From Paenibacillus phoenicis (GTDB lineage Bacteria > Bacillota > Bacilli > Paenibacillales > Paenibacillaceae), in NCBI RefSeq assembly GCF_034718895.1, contig NZ_JAYERP010000001.1, forward strand, positions 2,513,501 through 2,577,500: a stretch of 64,000 bases of DNA, given 5' to 3'. Below the pieces are notes generated by a model, which saw only the letters and a list, made by a program, of their open reading frames with translations, searched no databases and was not told the origin of the DNA. Shown here piece after piece: positions 53,274-61,665 of this stretch. Position 1 is the first letter of the stretch. Every line of letters starts with the position of its first letter. The position numbers and the translations under genes were made by a program.

Positions 53274-54651
53274 GGTCTCCCTCCCATCGGTTCAATGACG
53301 GTGAATGACGAATGACTCTTTGGATGGGAAAATGAAGCGTAAATGACGTACCGATTCCGATTAGACTTTGTACCTCGATGGACCCCTGATGGTGTCGCAT
53401 GACTTCATGACTGTAGAATAACCCCAATCCATCATTCCCTTCGTTCGATTTGGTTGTAAAGTGAGGTTCAAATATATATGGCATGGCTTCCGGAGCGATG
53501 CCGCAACCGGAATCACGAACGGTAATATCCATCGTTTCTTGCGAGAGATTAGACGTTATAGTCAGACACCCTCCTTCGGACATCGCTTCAATGGCATTAT
53601 AGAAGAGGTTCTTCATGACTTGTTGCACGTGAACAGAATCACAATACAAAACAATCGATTCATCCAATTTTTTTCGGACTTTAAGATTCTTGCTGCAAAA
53701 TTCTCCCGCCAAGCTATCCAATAGTTGCTCAACGAGTTCATTTATAATACATGACTGCTCGTATAATACCAACTGTTGTGATGAATGACGAAAACGGAAA
53801 GCTATTGCTATTATCCGCTCGGTTGCATCGATTAGATGAGATGTGTCCCGATACAATTCCTGTTGCTCGGTTTGTTGGGCAAGATTAAATATACGTCTGG
53901 CTGCGACCTGTATTTTTCCCAGTTCACTTTTTAAAGCATGATAGAATTGAAATATAAGCGGAGTGTTCCCATATGGTTCTTGGGGTGTAGATTCCAATCG
54001 GATTCGGACACCCAATACACCGTAACGAACAACAAATACATAAAAGCAAATGCATACTGCCGTTAAAACAGCACGTTTGGTATCAAAGGGCGGATAGAAT
54101 CGGAGCAAAGGCAGAATATAATCGAAAAGCAGTACAAAACTGATCGACGGTACAACAATCCAACAGACCACACGGTGTTGCTGTCTGATCCTCTCATCAA
54201 CTTCACGGTATGCCAACCTCAAGCATGGCACTGCTGCGGTAGCGTAATAAATCATCGCCCAGAGCGGTATCGGATGTGTATCACGTGAAGCCTCTGAAGG
54301 TAGAAGAAACATGATCAGAACCGGGATCAGTGCCCCAACGATTGTGGAGCGCTTCCAACCCTTTCGCCGTTGAAACCATCCCGCATAGCTCAAGCTGAAC
54401 ATCAACAACGAATAAGGAGGCATGTACAAGGCTAAGAAGTAAAAAAACTCTTTTACCCATTCCAGTCCGGCTATAATTGAATCGTTTGCCAAAGGGACAA
54501 TTGCGGGAATTATCTTCTCATCTATGGCGATAGTCAACTCTCCAAGTACAGAGAAAAAAGCGACTGAACCGGCCCAACGATTTGGCTCGCTTCTCGGATT
54601 GGTGAATAGCAGAATGGCGGTCATCAACAATAATGACAATACAAGCACCAC
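53122..54651 (-). CDS. Sensor histidine kinase with multi-TM N-terminus, riboswitch-controlled
   Basis: 509 codons as read. Residues 1-210 hold six to seven TM helices (no separate outer domain). A dimerisation segment FYHALKSELGKIQ carries the probable phospho-His. The ATPase domain has NLFYNAIEAMSEGG, RDSGCGIAPEAMP and GNDGLGLFYSHEV. The core ends near TSFTLHFPIQR; the last ~65 residues overlap the regulator gene in another frame and look unconserved. GTG at 54651 follows GGAGGGA. The long overlap suggests a frameshift removed the native stop. Confidence 0.85.
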   Translation of the reverse strand: MVLVLSLLLMTAILLFTNPRSEPNRWAGSVAFFSVLGELTIAIDEKIIPAIVPLANDSIIAGLEWVKEFFYFLALYMPPYSLLMFSLSYAGWFQRRKGWKRSTIVGALIPVLIMFLLPSEASRDTHPIPLWAMIYYATAAVPCLRLAYREVDERIRQQHRVVCWIVVPSISFVLLFDYILPLLRFYPPFDTKRAVLTAVCICFYVFVVRYGVLGVRIRLESTPQEPYGNTPLIFQFYHALKSELGKIQVAARRIFNLAQQTEQQELYRDTSHLIDATERIIAIAFRFRHSSQQLVLYEQSCIINELVEQLLDSLAGEFCSKNLKVRKKLDESIVLYCDSVHVQQVMKNLFYNAIEAMSEGGCLTITSNLSQETMDITVRDSGCGIAPEAMPYIFEPHFTTKSNEGNDGLGLFYSHEVMRHHQGSIEVQSLIGIGTSFTLHFPIQRVIRHSPSLNRWEGDHEQDQSTIGGRRSGVERIYIRNGESGTGFVFGRNGSDESQCNSHCQYVRH

Positions 54652-54708
54652 TTCAGTTCCCTCCCTCGATGAGGTTCCTCGGCTTATTCGGAATCGGACA
54701 TAGACGAC

Positions 54709-54734
54709 AAAAAAGACACGTACCCTAACGTGCC
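54709..54734 (-). terminator. Terminator of the riboswitch expression platform
   Basis: Minus strand GGCACG-TTAGGGTA-CGTGTC followed by TTTTTT. The loop TTAGGGTA is exactly complementary to TACCCTAA at the 3' edge of the aptamer. Confidence 0.75.
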
Positions 54735-54755
54735 TTTTCTCCAGAAGCCTGCCTT

Positions 54756-54834
54756 TTAGGGTAACCCGGCGATCATAGCCTTACGGCCGCAGACCCGTGG
54801 CTTTGCGTCCCCGTCTTTCGAGCGGGTTTGCCAT
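54756..54834 (-). promoter_or_regulatory. Cyclic-di-GMP-I (GEMM) riboswitch
   Basis: Minus strand shows the GEMM consensus in order: GGCAAACCCGCTCGAAAG, GGGACGCAAAGCCACGGGTC, GGCCGTAAGGC hairpin, ATGATCGCCGGGTTACC. The conserved GACGCAAAGCCACGGG block and the tetraloop/receptor elements are intact. It lies in the leader of the kinase/regulator operon, about 105 bases before the kinase start, with a terminator between, so c-di-GMP should set read-through. Confidence 0.93.
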
Positions 54835-54836
54835 TT

Positions 54837-55440
54837 TTCCTTCAGCTCATATTTATTTGGACAACCAATCGGAGATTACTTCATAACCCATTCGTCCATG
54901 GCGATGATCGAATCCCTCACCTGACCACTATAATGTCATTTAACAGCCACCAGGTGCTACTACCTAACATAGATTCGACATCAAAATCCCTCCCTCTTTT
55001 CAAGTCCTTCATTAAGATAAGCAATAGAAGCACAGTTTCGACCGAAAAACGGACCTTTGTCCTAATAACAAGCGGGAAGATATAGTCCAAATTCCTGTCT
55101 AATCCTCGCTTTATAGACATATTATACTAGAAGATTCCAGCTTTTGCGAGAATGGAGTTACAAAACTTTCCTTATTTATTTTCATCTCGAAATCGTAATA
55201 TCCGAATTGGAAATATGGATTTCGAACAGCAGCGACTTTTCGTTTTCTGTAACATGTGCAAGCATTTGTTCATAAATTAGAATCAAAGCAAATCACCTGC
55301 TTTATAACCCCTTGCCCTTTTCGCTTGGGGTTCTTCTTTGTTTTTCTGTAACAGGCCATCCGTGCGGAGTTTTCGAAGAACTCCAAAGTCCTGCGAATCT
55401 GGCTTTGTATCAAAAATGGTAAAAAGGGCGTTTGACTATA
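54837..55440. other. Gene-free region upstream of the riboswitch
   Basis: It should hold the promoter of the riboswitch transcript. A hairpin with AACCCC/GGGGTT arms lies at about 55305-55335 before a T-rich run. A minus-strand frame near 55300-55420 (LRKLRTDGLLQKNKE) has no start and may be the end of a lost gene. No supported gene is present. Confidence 0.4.
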
Positions 55441-55628
55441 GGCATTCGCCGGATACGGTCTAGGTATCTAACCATAGAATGATGCTGTAAATCAATTCGA
55501 AATGGGAGTGATCAACCGAAACCAAGTTCTAGGTTAGCCAATAATTTGTTACGAGTATCGGAATATTACAGAAATGATCAATGTAAGCATTAACTCCCCC
55601 AACTCTCTCGAAGTTGGGGGTACTTTTT
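55440..55628 (+). ncRNA. Candidate structured RNA with terminator, HEARO/omega-RNA-like features
   Basis: This stretch contains GCCGGATACGGTCTAGG, a GGTTAGCC segment and a final hairpin CCCCCAAC/GTTGGGGG with TACTTTTT, but no reading frame. The order recalls the IscB-associated HEARO (omega) RNA. No iscB gene follows, so it would be an orphan. The match is from memory of the motif and is tentative. Confidence 0.3.
55596..55628 (+). terminator. Plus-strand terminator without an upstream gene
   Basis: CCCCCAAC/GTTGGGGG with a 9-base loop, then TACTTTTT. No plus-strand ORF ends here, which supports an RNA gene. Confidence 0.65.
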
Positions 55629-55655
55629 AGATCTAAAATATACTATAAAAAGTAA

Positions 55656-55922
55656 TTATGATCTTACTAGCAGTAAATGATAATCAGGCGACGCCTCTAT
55701 TTTGAGAACCTCTTGAATAATTGGACTACTAGGGACATTAATGAAACCCATTTTCCTTGCCAATCCAATACTCGCCTCCGTGTTAGCATTTTCGATACAA
55801 ATTCGTTCAAAACCTTTGCTTCTGGCATAATTTTTTAACCATTCGATCACTATTGTCCCAATCCCCATCCGCTCAGGGGCCAATGCAATAACACCAATAA
55901 TCAGGCTTTGATAATAGACACC
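55656..55922 (-). pseudogene. GNAT acetyltransferase, C-terminal fragment
   Basis: The frame opens after a TAA and reads GVYYQSLIIGVIALAPERMG, then IGTIVIEWLKNYARSKGFE, which is the acetyl-CoA loop and helix of GNAT enzymes, and NTEASIGLARKMGF. The first half of the fold is absent and there is no ribosome site. An ATG at 55883 could only give 75 residues. Probably a remnant. Confidence 0.7.
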
Positions 55923-56108
55923 TTAATGGAAATAAAGCTCTGAACGTAAGTCTAGTCTAACTTTTCCTTCGGCAGAATTGATTTCAACTTTTCTTAGCGA
56001 CCTTCCACCTAAATAATTTTGTACTTCGACCTTATCAGAGGTCAACTGTTCTAACAAAAGACGTAAACCATCAAAATCAGTATCTGGTATATCAAATGAT
56101 TTTAGCAT
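55923..56108 (-). CDS. Small uncharacterised protein, 61 residues
   Basis: ATG with GAGGATGG upstream. The sequence MLKSFDIPDTDFDGLRLLLE and VQNYLGGRSLRKVEIN is soluble, mixed alpha/beta, and shows no known motif. It ends where the GNAT fragment begins. It could be genuine or part of a disrupted gene. Confidence 0.5.
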   Translation of the reverse strand: MLKSFDIPDTDFDGLRLLLEQLTSDKVEVQNYLGGRSLRKVEINSAEGKVRLDLRSELYFH

Positions 56109-56251
56109 TGTACCATCCTCTTTCTTAATATTTTTCTAAACTTCAATAGGTATATTTCTATGCATAACAAACCCTTCTCTCTTTCAGTTACTACACCAGA
56201 AAGGATTTTTACTAACCATGTCGAAATTGGTAATTTAATCATAAGATAAGG

Positions 56252-57535
56252 ATGATGGACATGGGAGAGCGTATCTTACATTGTGGAACTTCTTTGGAAA
56301 ATTATTATACATGCGTCAATCAACAAGTAGCCGGCTTTACGAAAAGAGTCGCTAACGTGAATGACCGGGTCTATATTGTAGTGAAAGTAGGAAATAAATC
56401 ACTATGCGGAGCTCGCGGTAAACTAAAAGAACCTACCGATTTTCGGCCTTGGAAAGACAGCGATCAATATCCTCAATGTTTCACTCTTTGCGAAATCGAA
56501 TACTGCCAACCGTTTGACATCAGCATTCTGGAGCAAGCCGGTGGAAAGTATTGGAGCCTCAAATATGTGCAATCCGCAAAAACCATAACCGATGAGACGG
56601 CTCTGCAGTTGCTTCAGACTGGCTTTGAACAAAATCGAACCAATGATCTGTTCAAATTCGAACAGCCTTTTACGATTAACTGCAACGGTAACCCTTCTGA
56701 TGCTGAAGAGTGGTCCACGGATGAGGTGACTGAAGAAAATTACCAAGAAGTCTTGAACACTGTTCCCGATGTTAAAATCAACATCACGAGCACCTATGTC
56801 ACGGTCAAATTTGAGAATGAAACAGACAAAATCAAAGGACTGGAGCCGCTGGTCAACGCTAACTTTTATCATTTATTCGATGATTTTTCCGAGCATCGGT
56901 CCGTGCTTATCCCACAAAACAGAATGTTTATGACTGCCCCTAAAAAAGATGCTAATAACAAAATGATCGCTGGGATCAGCGGTTACCCAGATGCAGTGCT
57001 CGTCCGCTTCATTCCCGATAATAAAACGATGCCCATTCAAGTTAACTTAATTGAATACGAATGTTATGGACGATACAAAAAAACACGTTTGGAAAAATTC
57101 GAGCATCTAAATGGACACATTATCCCGCAGCTAATGCGGTTTGCATCCACTTTTAGCATTGCTACAGACACGAAAATCAGAGAAGATACAATTCATAAGT
57201 GGTCCGGAAAAATCATCAAATACATCAACGAGGATGATTCGATCATGTCCAAAGCAGCGACGTGGATGCACGAACTGGACCCCGAAATCAAAGAACAGAA
57301 CATTTCATACAATCTTCACAGCTTGCTGGACAAGGCATTCCGTTCTAATTTAAGGATCATTTTAATTATAGATGAATTAACCTCCGAGCAAAACGAAACC
57401 ATCAAAAATATCATCAACTCATTCAAATTGGAAAATAAGAAAAGCACCGACTTCTTGAGCTTCGTAGTCAAACTGCAGCAAAAAATCGATTTGCTCAACA
57501 ATACGGAGGAATACGCTCTTTCACTTCAAAAGTGA
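56252..57535 (+). CDS. Uncharacterised protein with PUA/EVE-like N-domain and nuclease-like C-domain
   Basis: 427 residues. The N-terminal ~130 residues (VNDRVYIVVKVGNKSLCGAR, YPQCFTLCEIEYCQPFD, YWSLKYVQSAKTITDE) look like a PUA/EVE-type barrel of the sort that reads modified bases. The C-terminal part has GYPDAVLVRF then VNLIEYECYGRYK, a PD...ExE pattern as in PD-(D/E)XK nucleases, and helices (HIIPQLMRFASTF). A modification-dependent restriction enzyme is a reasonable guess. There is no partner methylase. Start choice between ATG 56252 and 56255 is open. Confidence 0.7.
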   Translation: MMDMGERILHCGTSLENYYTCVNQQVAGFTKRVANVNDRVYIVVKVGNKSLCGARGKLKEPTDFRPWKDSDQYPQCFTLCEIEYCQPFDISILEQAGGKYWSLKYVQSAKTITDETALQLLQTGFEQNRTNDLFKFEQPFTINCNGNPSDAEEWSTDEVTEENYQEVLNTVPDVKINITSTYVTVKFENETDKIKGLEPLVNANFYHLFDDFSEHRSVLIPQNRMFMTAPKKDANNKMIAGISGYPDAVLVRFIPDNKTMPIQVNLIEYECYGRYKKTRLEKFEHLNGHIIPQLMRFASTFSIATDTKIREDTIHKWSGKIIKYINEDDSIMSKAATWMHELDPEIKEQNISYNLHSLLDKAFRSNLRIILIIDELTSEQNETIKNIINSFKLENKKSTDFLSFVVKLQQKIDLLNNTEEYALSLQK

Positions 57536-57651
57536 CTGGAAGTAGCTGAGATCGTTTTTTTCTGTTGGAATATGAGAATTGACTTTACCGGTAGAAGATC
57601 ATGCCCCAAAAAATGGCACGAGCCGTCAGGCAACGTGCCGAAGGAGTTAGA

Positions 57652-58290
57652 ATGATGGAGAATAACAAAAAAGTATTTGTACCTGATGATAAAGGGAATA
57701 AGAAACAAGGGATTGACCTTGGACATTACACGCATATTCGTGCGTATCATGCCTGTCGTCCTATTGATATGGAAAGCTACTTTTCAGAGGGCATAAAGCC
57801 TTTTAATGTAGAGGAAATGCGTCAAATTGCCACTGCCACATTTGGAATATCAGTAAACACAGTTATGGATTACGACCCTACACTGCAACCTTCCGATTCC
57901 AAGCATGTCTATTTCAGCTTGTTTAAAAAAGAACTCCTGGGCGAAAGCGGACACTATTTATGTTGGGGGAGTGAATACCTTGCCGCAATTGCTGCACAAT
58001 TAGATAAAGACATATATGGGAAATATCACGATATGCTATCCAGTACCGGAATCCCCACTATTTTTGTTTGTGATGTCCCGCTAGAATTATTGCCTCAATG
58101 GCAAATAGACGATATATCTGAACACTATGATCCTCATGACAGTAACTCTGCATGCTGGATTTCAGAAAGGTTAAAACCTGAATATATTGTTGCTCATGAA
58201 CATCCTTCAAAAATATATAACCCTGTCCAAAGAAGCCAGTATATAAATAAACAAACCCACTGCAAATGGTGCGTCCCTGTGCAAAAGTAG
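57652..58290 (+). CDS. Uncharacterised protein, 212 residues
   Basis: ATG at 57652 follows GAAGGAG; a longer frame to 57601 has no site. It is a soluble protein with GHYTHIRAYHACRPIDMESY, SEGIKP, HVYFSLFKKELLGESGHYLC and IPTIFVCDVPLELLPQWQID. The His/Arg/Tyr/Glu pattern (H..R.YHACR, then GI.P) faintly recalls ADP-ribosyltransferase-like folds, but I cannot place it. It is 116 bases after the putative nuclease, same strand, and closed by its own terminator, so the two may form a unit. Confidence 0.65.
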   Translation: MMENNKKVFVPDDKGNKKQGIDLGHYTHIRAYHACRPIDMESYFSEGIKPFNVEEMRQIATATFGISVNTVMDYDPTLQPSDSKHVYFSLFKKELLGESGHYLCWGSEYLAAIAAQLDKDIYGKYHDMLSSTGIPTIFVCDVPLELLPQWQIDDISEHYDPHDSNSACWISERLKPEYIVAHEHPSKIYNPVQRSQYINKQTHCKWCVPVQK

Positions 58291-58313
58291 CATCGGGCCA
58301 GATTGGCCCGATG
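58291..58313 (+). terminator. Terminator
   Basis: CATCGGGCC/GGCCCGATG with a 5-base loop, 1 base past the stop. Confidence 0.8.
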
Positions 58314-58321
58314 TCTTGTGA

Positions 58322-58651
58322 CTATACTTTAAAGATAACCTCTTTCTCGACTAGTGAATAGACAAAATCCTGAATATCTCGATAGATTATATTTTGAGGA
58401 TTAAAGACTAAATTAAGAACATAATGCGCGGCTTTTCGCGACTCCCACTTATTTAGGTCATATATGGAGAACTTCATATCTTTTTCTCGATAGGAGAAGC
58501 TTCCAAGACGATTCTCAGCAAAGCCAAACTCATCTGGATACACAGACATGACCGATGCTAGGTATTCTTCTCGTGGTTGATGAATAAGAATTTTCGAATT
58601 TCGGAAATATTGTACGAGAAAGTTTATGGTATACCGAAGACCAATATCTTT
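58322..58651 (-). pseudogene. C-terminal fragment of an unrecognised protein
   Basis: An open frame after a TAG reads KDIGLRYTINFLVQYFRNSK, then ILIHQPREEYLASVMSVYPD and NKWESRKAAHYVLNLVF. It looks coding but has no start codon with a ribosome site; ATG 58549 would give only 75 residues. Probably the tail of a gene truncated at about 58651. Confidence 0.5.
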
Positions 58652-58709
58652 CTATAGATTGTCGCCAGTCTGATTGTGACGTCGGAACCGGATCAAGGAG
58701 GTGAAACGT

Positions 58710-59036
58710 ATGGTGAAGTATTCGGATGAAGAGATCAGAAATATCCCCAAAATCACAATAAAAATCGCTGCAGATTATTTGGGTATATCCCCGAACATGC
58801 TGACACTCGGCATGCGCAACGACTTGTTGCCCATCGGTTTTGCGGTCCGCAACGAAGACCGCTACAGAGAAAGTTGGTCCTATACCATCGTGCCGGAACG
58901 TCTCATTGCTTATAACCACGGAAAAATCAATGCTGTCCAGGTCGAGAATATCGAGAAAAATTTGAATACGATTATTAATCAATTCGAGGAAATGAAACGG
59001 GACCTGGTTTTTCTATTAAGCGAAAACGAGGGATAG
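58710..59036 (+). CDS. Small HTH protein (excisionase-like fold)
   Basis: 108 residues. KITIKIAADYLGISPNMLTL followed by GMRNDLLPIGFAVRN is a MerR/Xis-like helix-turn-helix and wing. The C-terminus is a coiled coil (NIEKNLNTIINQFEEMKRDL). ATG at 58710 has AAGGAGGTG ahead. Such proteins are common on integrative elements. It is followed by a larger protein with two HTH-like repeats, suggesting a functional pair. Confidence 0.8.
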   Translation: MVKYSDEEIRNIPKITIKIAADYLGISPNMLTLGMRNDLLPIGFAVRNEDRYRESWSYTIVPERLIAYNHGKINAVQVENIEKNLNTIINQFEEMKRDLVFLLSENEG

Positions 59037-59239
59037 GGGGAATCAAACAATTTGACGCTATTCTCGCACCACAGACAGTGAATGAACCGCTAAAAGAAAG
59101 TGCTGCGGCGGGTACTGCTGATGCGGAAGAAGAAAATCAACAAGCCATGCAAATAGAACAGGAGGTCATGTCTGAGCCAAAGGCTCGCATTTCTACTGTT
59201 GCAAAGAGCTTATCCAAGGAAGGGAAGGAGGTGAACGCT

Positions 59240-60898
59240 GTGCCAGAGCATTCGGAGATCGTAATAACACGTAAGCAATTATACGATGAAATCTGGGAAA
59301 TGTCTGTCGCCGGAGTAGCCAAAAAATATAATCTTCCCTATGCTCATCTAATGAAACAGATTAAGGAAGCTGGCATTCCGATTCCTCCGTCCGGATACTG
59401 GACCAAGCTCAATTTCAACAAGCCTGTAACCAAACTGGAACTACCGGAACCGGCGGATGAGAGGATTTTCATTTACAGAACCGTACCGGCCGCTCGTAAA
59501 AAGAAACATCGAGCGATTTCTGAAAAGGATTCCGTTAGAGCGGAGATGGAAACAGCTGTCGGCGAATCTTCACCAACGCTTGAATCTTCTGTGTTACTAG
59601 TCGAGGAACAGACACCGTCCGTTTCAGTAGACGATACCAGCGAATCTACTCAAACGGTCGGACAACCTGAAACGTACGAGCAATCTGGACAAACCTACAA
59701 TATTTATGACAGAGAAACCTTGTACAAAGAAGTATGGATGGTGCCGGTAACCGAAGTAGCGAAAAGATATGGTGTCTCGGATGTTGCGATCCGTAAAGTC
59801 TGCCAGTCCTTTGATATTCCCACACCTCCGGTCGGATACTGGGCCAAGCTTCGTGCGGGTAAACTGGTTAATCCAATACCACTCCCGATAAGCAGCAAGC
59901 CCGCTAAGAAATCAGGCGTAAGAACCGGAACTGAGTATACACCTCAGATTGAAAAAGAGACTCTCGCATTTCTGAATGAGAAAGAGAGAACAGTCGTGCT
60001 TTCCACTGCAACACAAATCAGGATACCTAACGAAAACGCGAAGATGCACCCAACAATTGTTGCTCATCGCAAAGAAGTCATGGAATGGAAAAAAAAACGC
60101 AAAGAACAAGAAGCAATAGGCTTCAATCGGCGTGCCAAGGATTCTCCTCTCTTTCTTGCCGACACGGTGTCCGAAGAAACATTACCTCGGGTGTTACATA
60201 TAATTGATGCGCTAATCAAAGCCATGGAGCCGTTAGGATGTTCGCTTACCAGCGATCTTAAATTTATAGTCAACGGGGAAACTGTCTCTATATCGGTTTC
60301 AGAAGCGCAAGACGAGGTCAAGCATATTCCCACGAAAGAAGAAAATATGCAGCTTCTGAAATATGAGGAAGACAAGCGCCGCAGTTCATGGGCGTCAAAG
60401 CCAAAAATCAGAAAGTATGACTATGTTTACAATGGCCGAATCAGCTTTTCAATATATGCCGCAAAAAACTTTCGCGATTGCAAATCATACGTCATCGAAG
60501 ATCGCCTTGGCGATATCATGATTGCGTTTTACGAAGCTTCCGATATTCGCCGACAAAAGCGCGAGGCCCGCGAGGAAGCTGAACGTAAACGCCAGGAAGA
60601 AGAGCGGCGAAAAGAGGAGCGAAGACAACGCTTTAATGCTGAAGTGGAGCAAACGCTCGCTTTGGAAAATCTTTCGGAGGACTACGATACCGCCTGCAAA
60701 ATAAGGCGTTATATTGCCGCAGTGGAGGCATCCGGAAACCTCGATCCCAAGTCGATGAAGTGGGTGGAATGGGCGAAAGCCAAAGCGGACTGGTATGACC
60801 CAACGATCGCGAGAGAAGACGAATTTTTCGGAAAACGCGATCATGAAAAGAACTCGGATCAGAAGAAGCTGGAGCGCAACAGCTACAAATGGTGGTGA
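59240..60898 (+). CDS. Uncharacterised protein with duplicated HTH-like module and coiled coil
   Basis: 552 residues from GTG 59240, chosen for AAGGAGGTGA 6 bases upstream; the frame is open to GTG 59078 with an acidic low-complexity extension, and ATG 59168 is another option. Two related modules occur: TRKQLYDEIWEMSVAGVAKK with PPSGYWTKL, and RETLYKEVWMVPVTEVAKRY with PPVGYWAKL, each an HTH plus a GYW loop. The C-terminal third has a basic/acidic coiled coil (KREAREEAERKRQEEERRK). Probably DNA-binding; a function is not known. Confidence 0.78.
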   Translation: MPEHSEIVITRKQLYDEIWEMSVAGVAKKYNLPYAHLMKQIKEAGIPIPPSGYWTKLNFNKPVTKLELPEPADERIFIYRTVPAARKKKHRAISEKDSVRAEMETAVGESSPTLESSVLLVEEQTPSVSVDDTSESTQTVGQPETYEQSGQTYNIYDRETLYKEVWMVPVTEVAKRYGVSDVAIRKVCQSFDIPTPPVGYWAKLRAGKLVNPIPLPISSKPAKKSGVRTGTEYTPQIEKETLAFLNEKERTVVLSTATQIRIPNENAKMHPTIVAHRKEVMEWKKKRKEQEAIGFNRRAKDSPLFLADTVSEETLPRVLHIIDALIKAMEPLGCSLTSDLKFIVNGETVSISVSEAQDEVKHIPTKEENMQLLKYEEDKRRSSWASKPKIRKYDYVYNGRISFSIYAAKNFRDCKSYVIEDRLGDIMIAFYEASDIRRQKREAREEAERKRQEEERRKEERRQRFNAEVEQTLALENLSEDYDTACKIRRYIAAVEASGNLDPKSMKWVEWAKAKADWYDPTIAREDEFFGKRDHEKNSDQKKLERNSYKWW

Positions 60899-60911
60899 AG
60901 GGCAGGCAGAT

Positions 60912-60955
60912 CAAAGCAAGCGGACTATCTCTAGGTTCGCTTGCTTTGTTTTTTA
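60912..60955 (+). terminator. Strong terminator of HTH-repeat gene
   Basis: CAAAGCAAGCG/CGCTTGCTTTG with a 15-base loop, followed by TTTTTTAT. Confidence 0.85.
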
Positions 60956-61076
60956 TCGAGATCGTTTTCCAAAAATGTGTTCTTCACCGAACTATACTTT
61001 TAGGTTGATCCCGAATATCTCTTCTAAACAGCTCGATGTCGTACTGTTACTGCCAATCCATAATGTCCTGAACATT

Positions 61077-61111
61077 AAAAAAGCCCTTTGGATTCCTGAT
61101 CCCAAGAGCTT
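61077..61111 (-). terminator. Terminator of rRNA-tRNA operon
   Basis: Minus strand AGCTCTTGGGATCAGGAATC pairs back on itself (GGAT/ATCC, CTT/AAG, GC/GC) and is followed by six Ts. It lies just after the last tRNA. Confidence 0.75.
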
Positions 61112-61122
61112 GATTTCATTGT

Positions 61123-61204
61123 TGGTACCGGCGAGAGGACTCGAACCTCCACGGTTTCCCACTCGATTTTGAGTCGAGCGCGTCTGCCATTCCGCCACGC
61201 CGGC
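61123..61204 (-). tRNA. tRNA-Leu (CAA)
   Basis: Full cloverleaf from GCCGGCGTGGCGGAATGG to GCCGGTACCA, CCA encoded. Anticodon stem CTCGA/TCGAG with loop CTCAAAA. Short variable arm for Leu. Confidence 0.93.
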
Positions 61205-61443
61205 ACAATAAAAATATATAATTTGTCATGCTTGACTTGCATGCTACATCGAGTTATCCTCGACACACCAGCCGCGTACAACCTGACCGCGTTACATCTA
61301 AACAAAAGCGCAGTCCTCCAAAATCGGCTGAATTTTGGGGAGTTTGGTGCGGGTCCACCGACTAAAGCGCGGTGCCCTTTTCGGAAAACCTTTATATATC
61401 AAGGAACGGAATGGTTCGGCGCGTAAAACATGAGGCGCGTACA
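61205..61443. other. Degraded spacer between intact and truncated tRNA-Leu
   Basis: No gene and no cloverleaf. It contains ACGCGCC and GTACGCG repeats near the truncated tRNA end and otherwise looks like random remnant sequence. Confidence 0.4.
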
Positions 61444-61483
61444 ATTTTGAGTCGCGCGCGTCTGCCAATTCCGCCACACCGGC
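61444..61483 (-). pseudogene. Truncated tRNA-Leu (5' half)
   Basis: Reads GCCGGTGTGGCGGAATTGG, then CAGACGCGCGCGACTCAAAA, a perfect Leu acceptor, D-arm and anticodon half, then diverges (TTGTACGCG) with no T-arm or acceptor complement. Confidence 0.85.
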
Positions 61484-61491
61484 AAAGGGAA

Positions 61492-61565
61492 CGCGCCCTA
61501 AGAGATTCGAACTCCTGACCTTTTGATTCGTAGTCAAACGCTCTATCCAGCTGAGCTAAGGGCGC
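61492..61565 (-). tRNA. tRNA-Arg (ACG)
   Basis: GCGCCCT acceptor pairs with AGGGCGC. Loop CTACGAA; T-loop TTCGAAT. CCA not encoded. Confidence 0.95.
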
Positions 61566-61574
61566 GTATTAAGA

Positions 61575-61649
61575 TGGAGCGGACGACGGGAATCGAACCC
61601 GCGACCCTCGCCTTGGCAAGGCGATGCTCTACCGCTGAGCCACGTCCGC
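61575..61649 (-). tRNA. tRNA-Gly (GCC)
   Basis: GCGGACG/CGTCCGC acceptor, loop TTGCCAA, CCA encoded. Confidence 0.95.
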
Positions 61650-61665
61650 ATAATAAATATGAAAC

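Noticed and set aside
55300..55420. Minus-strand frame resembling the end of an IscB-type HNH protein
   Set aside because: The match is short, has no start codon, and lies in the wrong orientation to pair with the candidate RNA next to it.
59021..59036. Possible -1 frameshift site (CGAAAAC) joining the HTH protein to the next gene
   Set aside because: The slippery sequence is weak, there is no clear downstream structure, and an excellent ribosome site at 59225-59234 explains the second gene's start.
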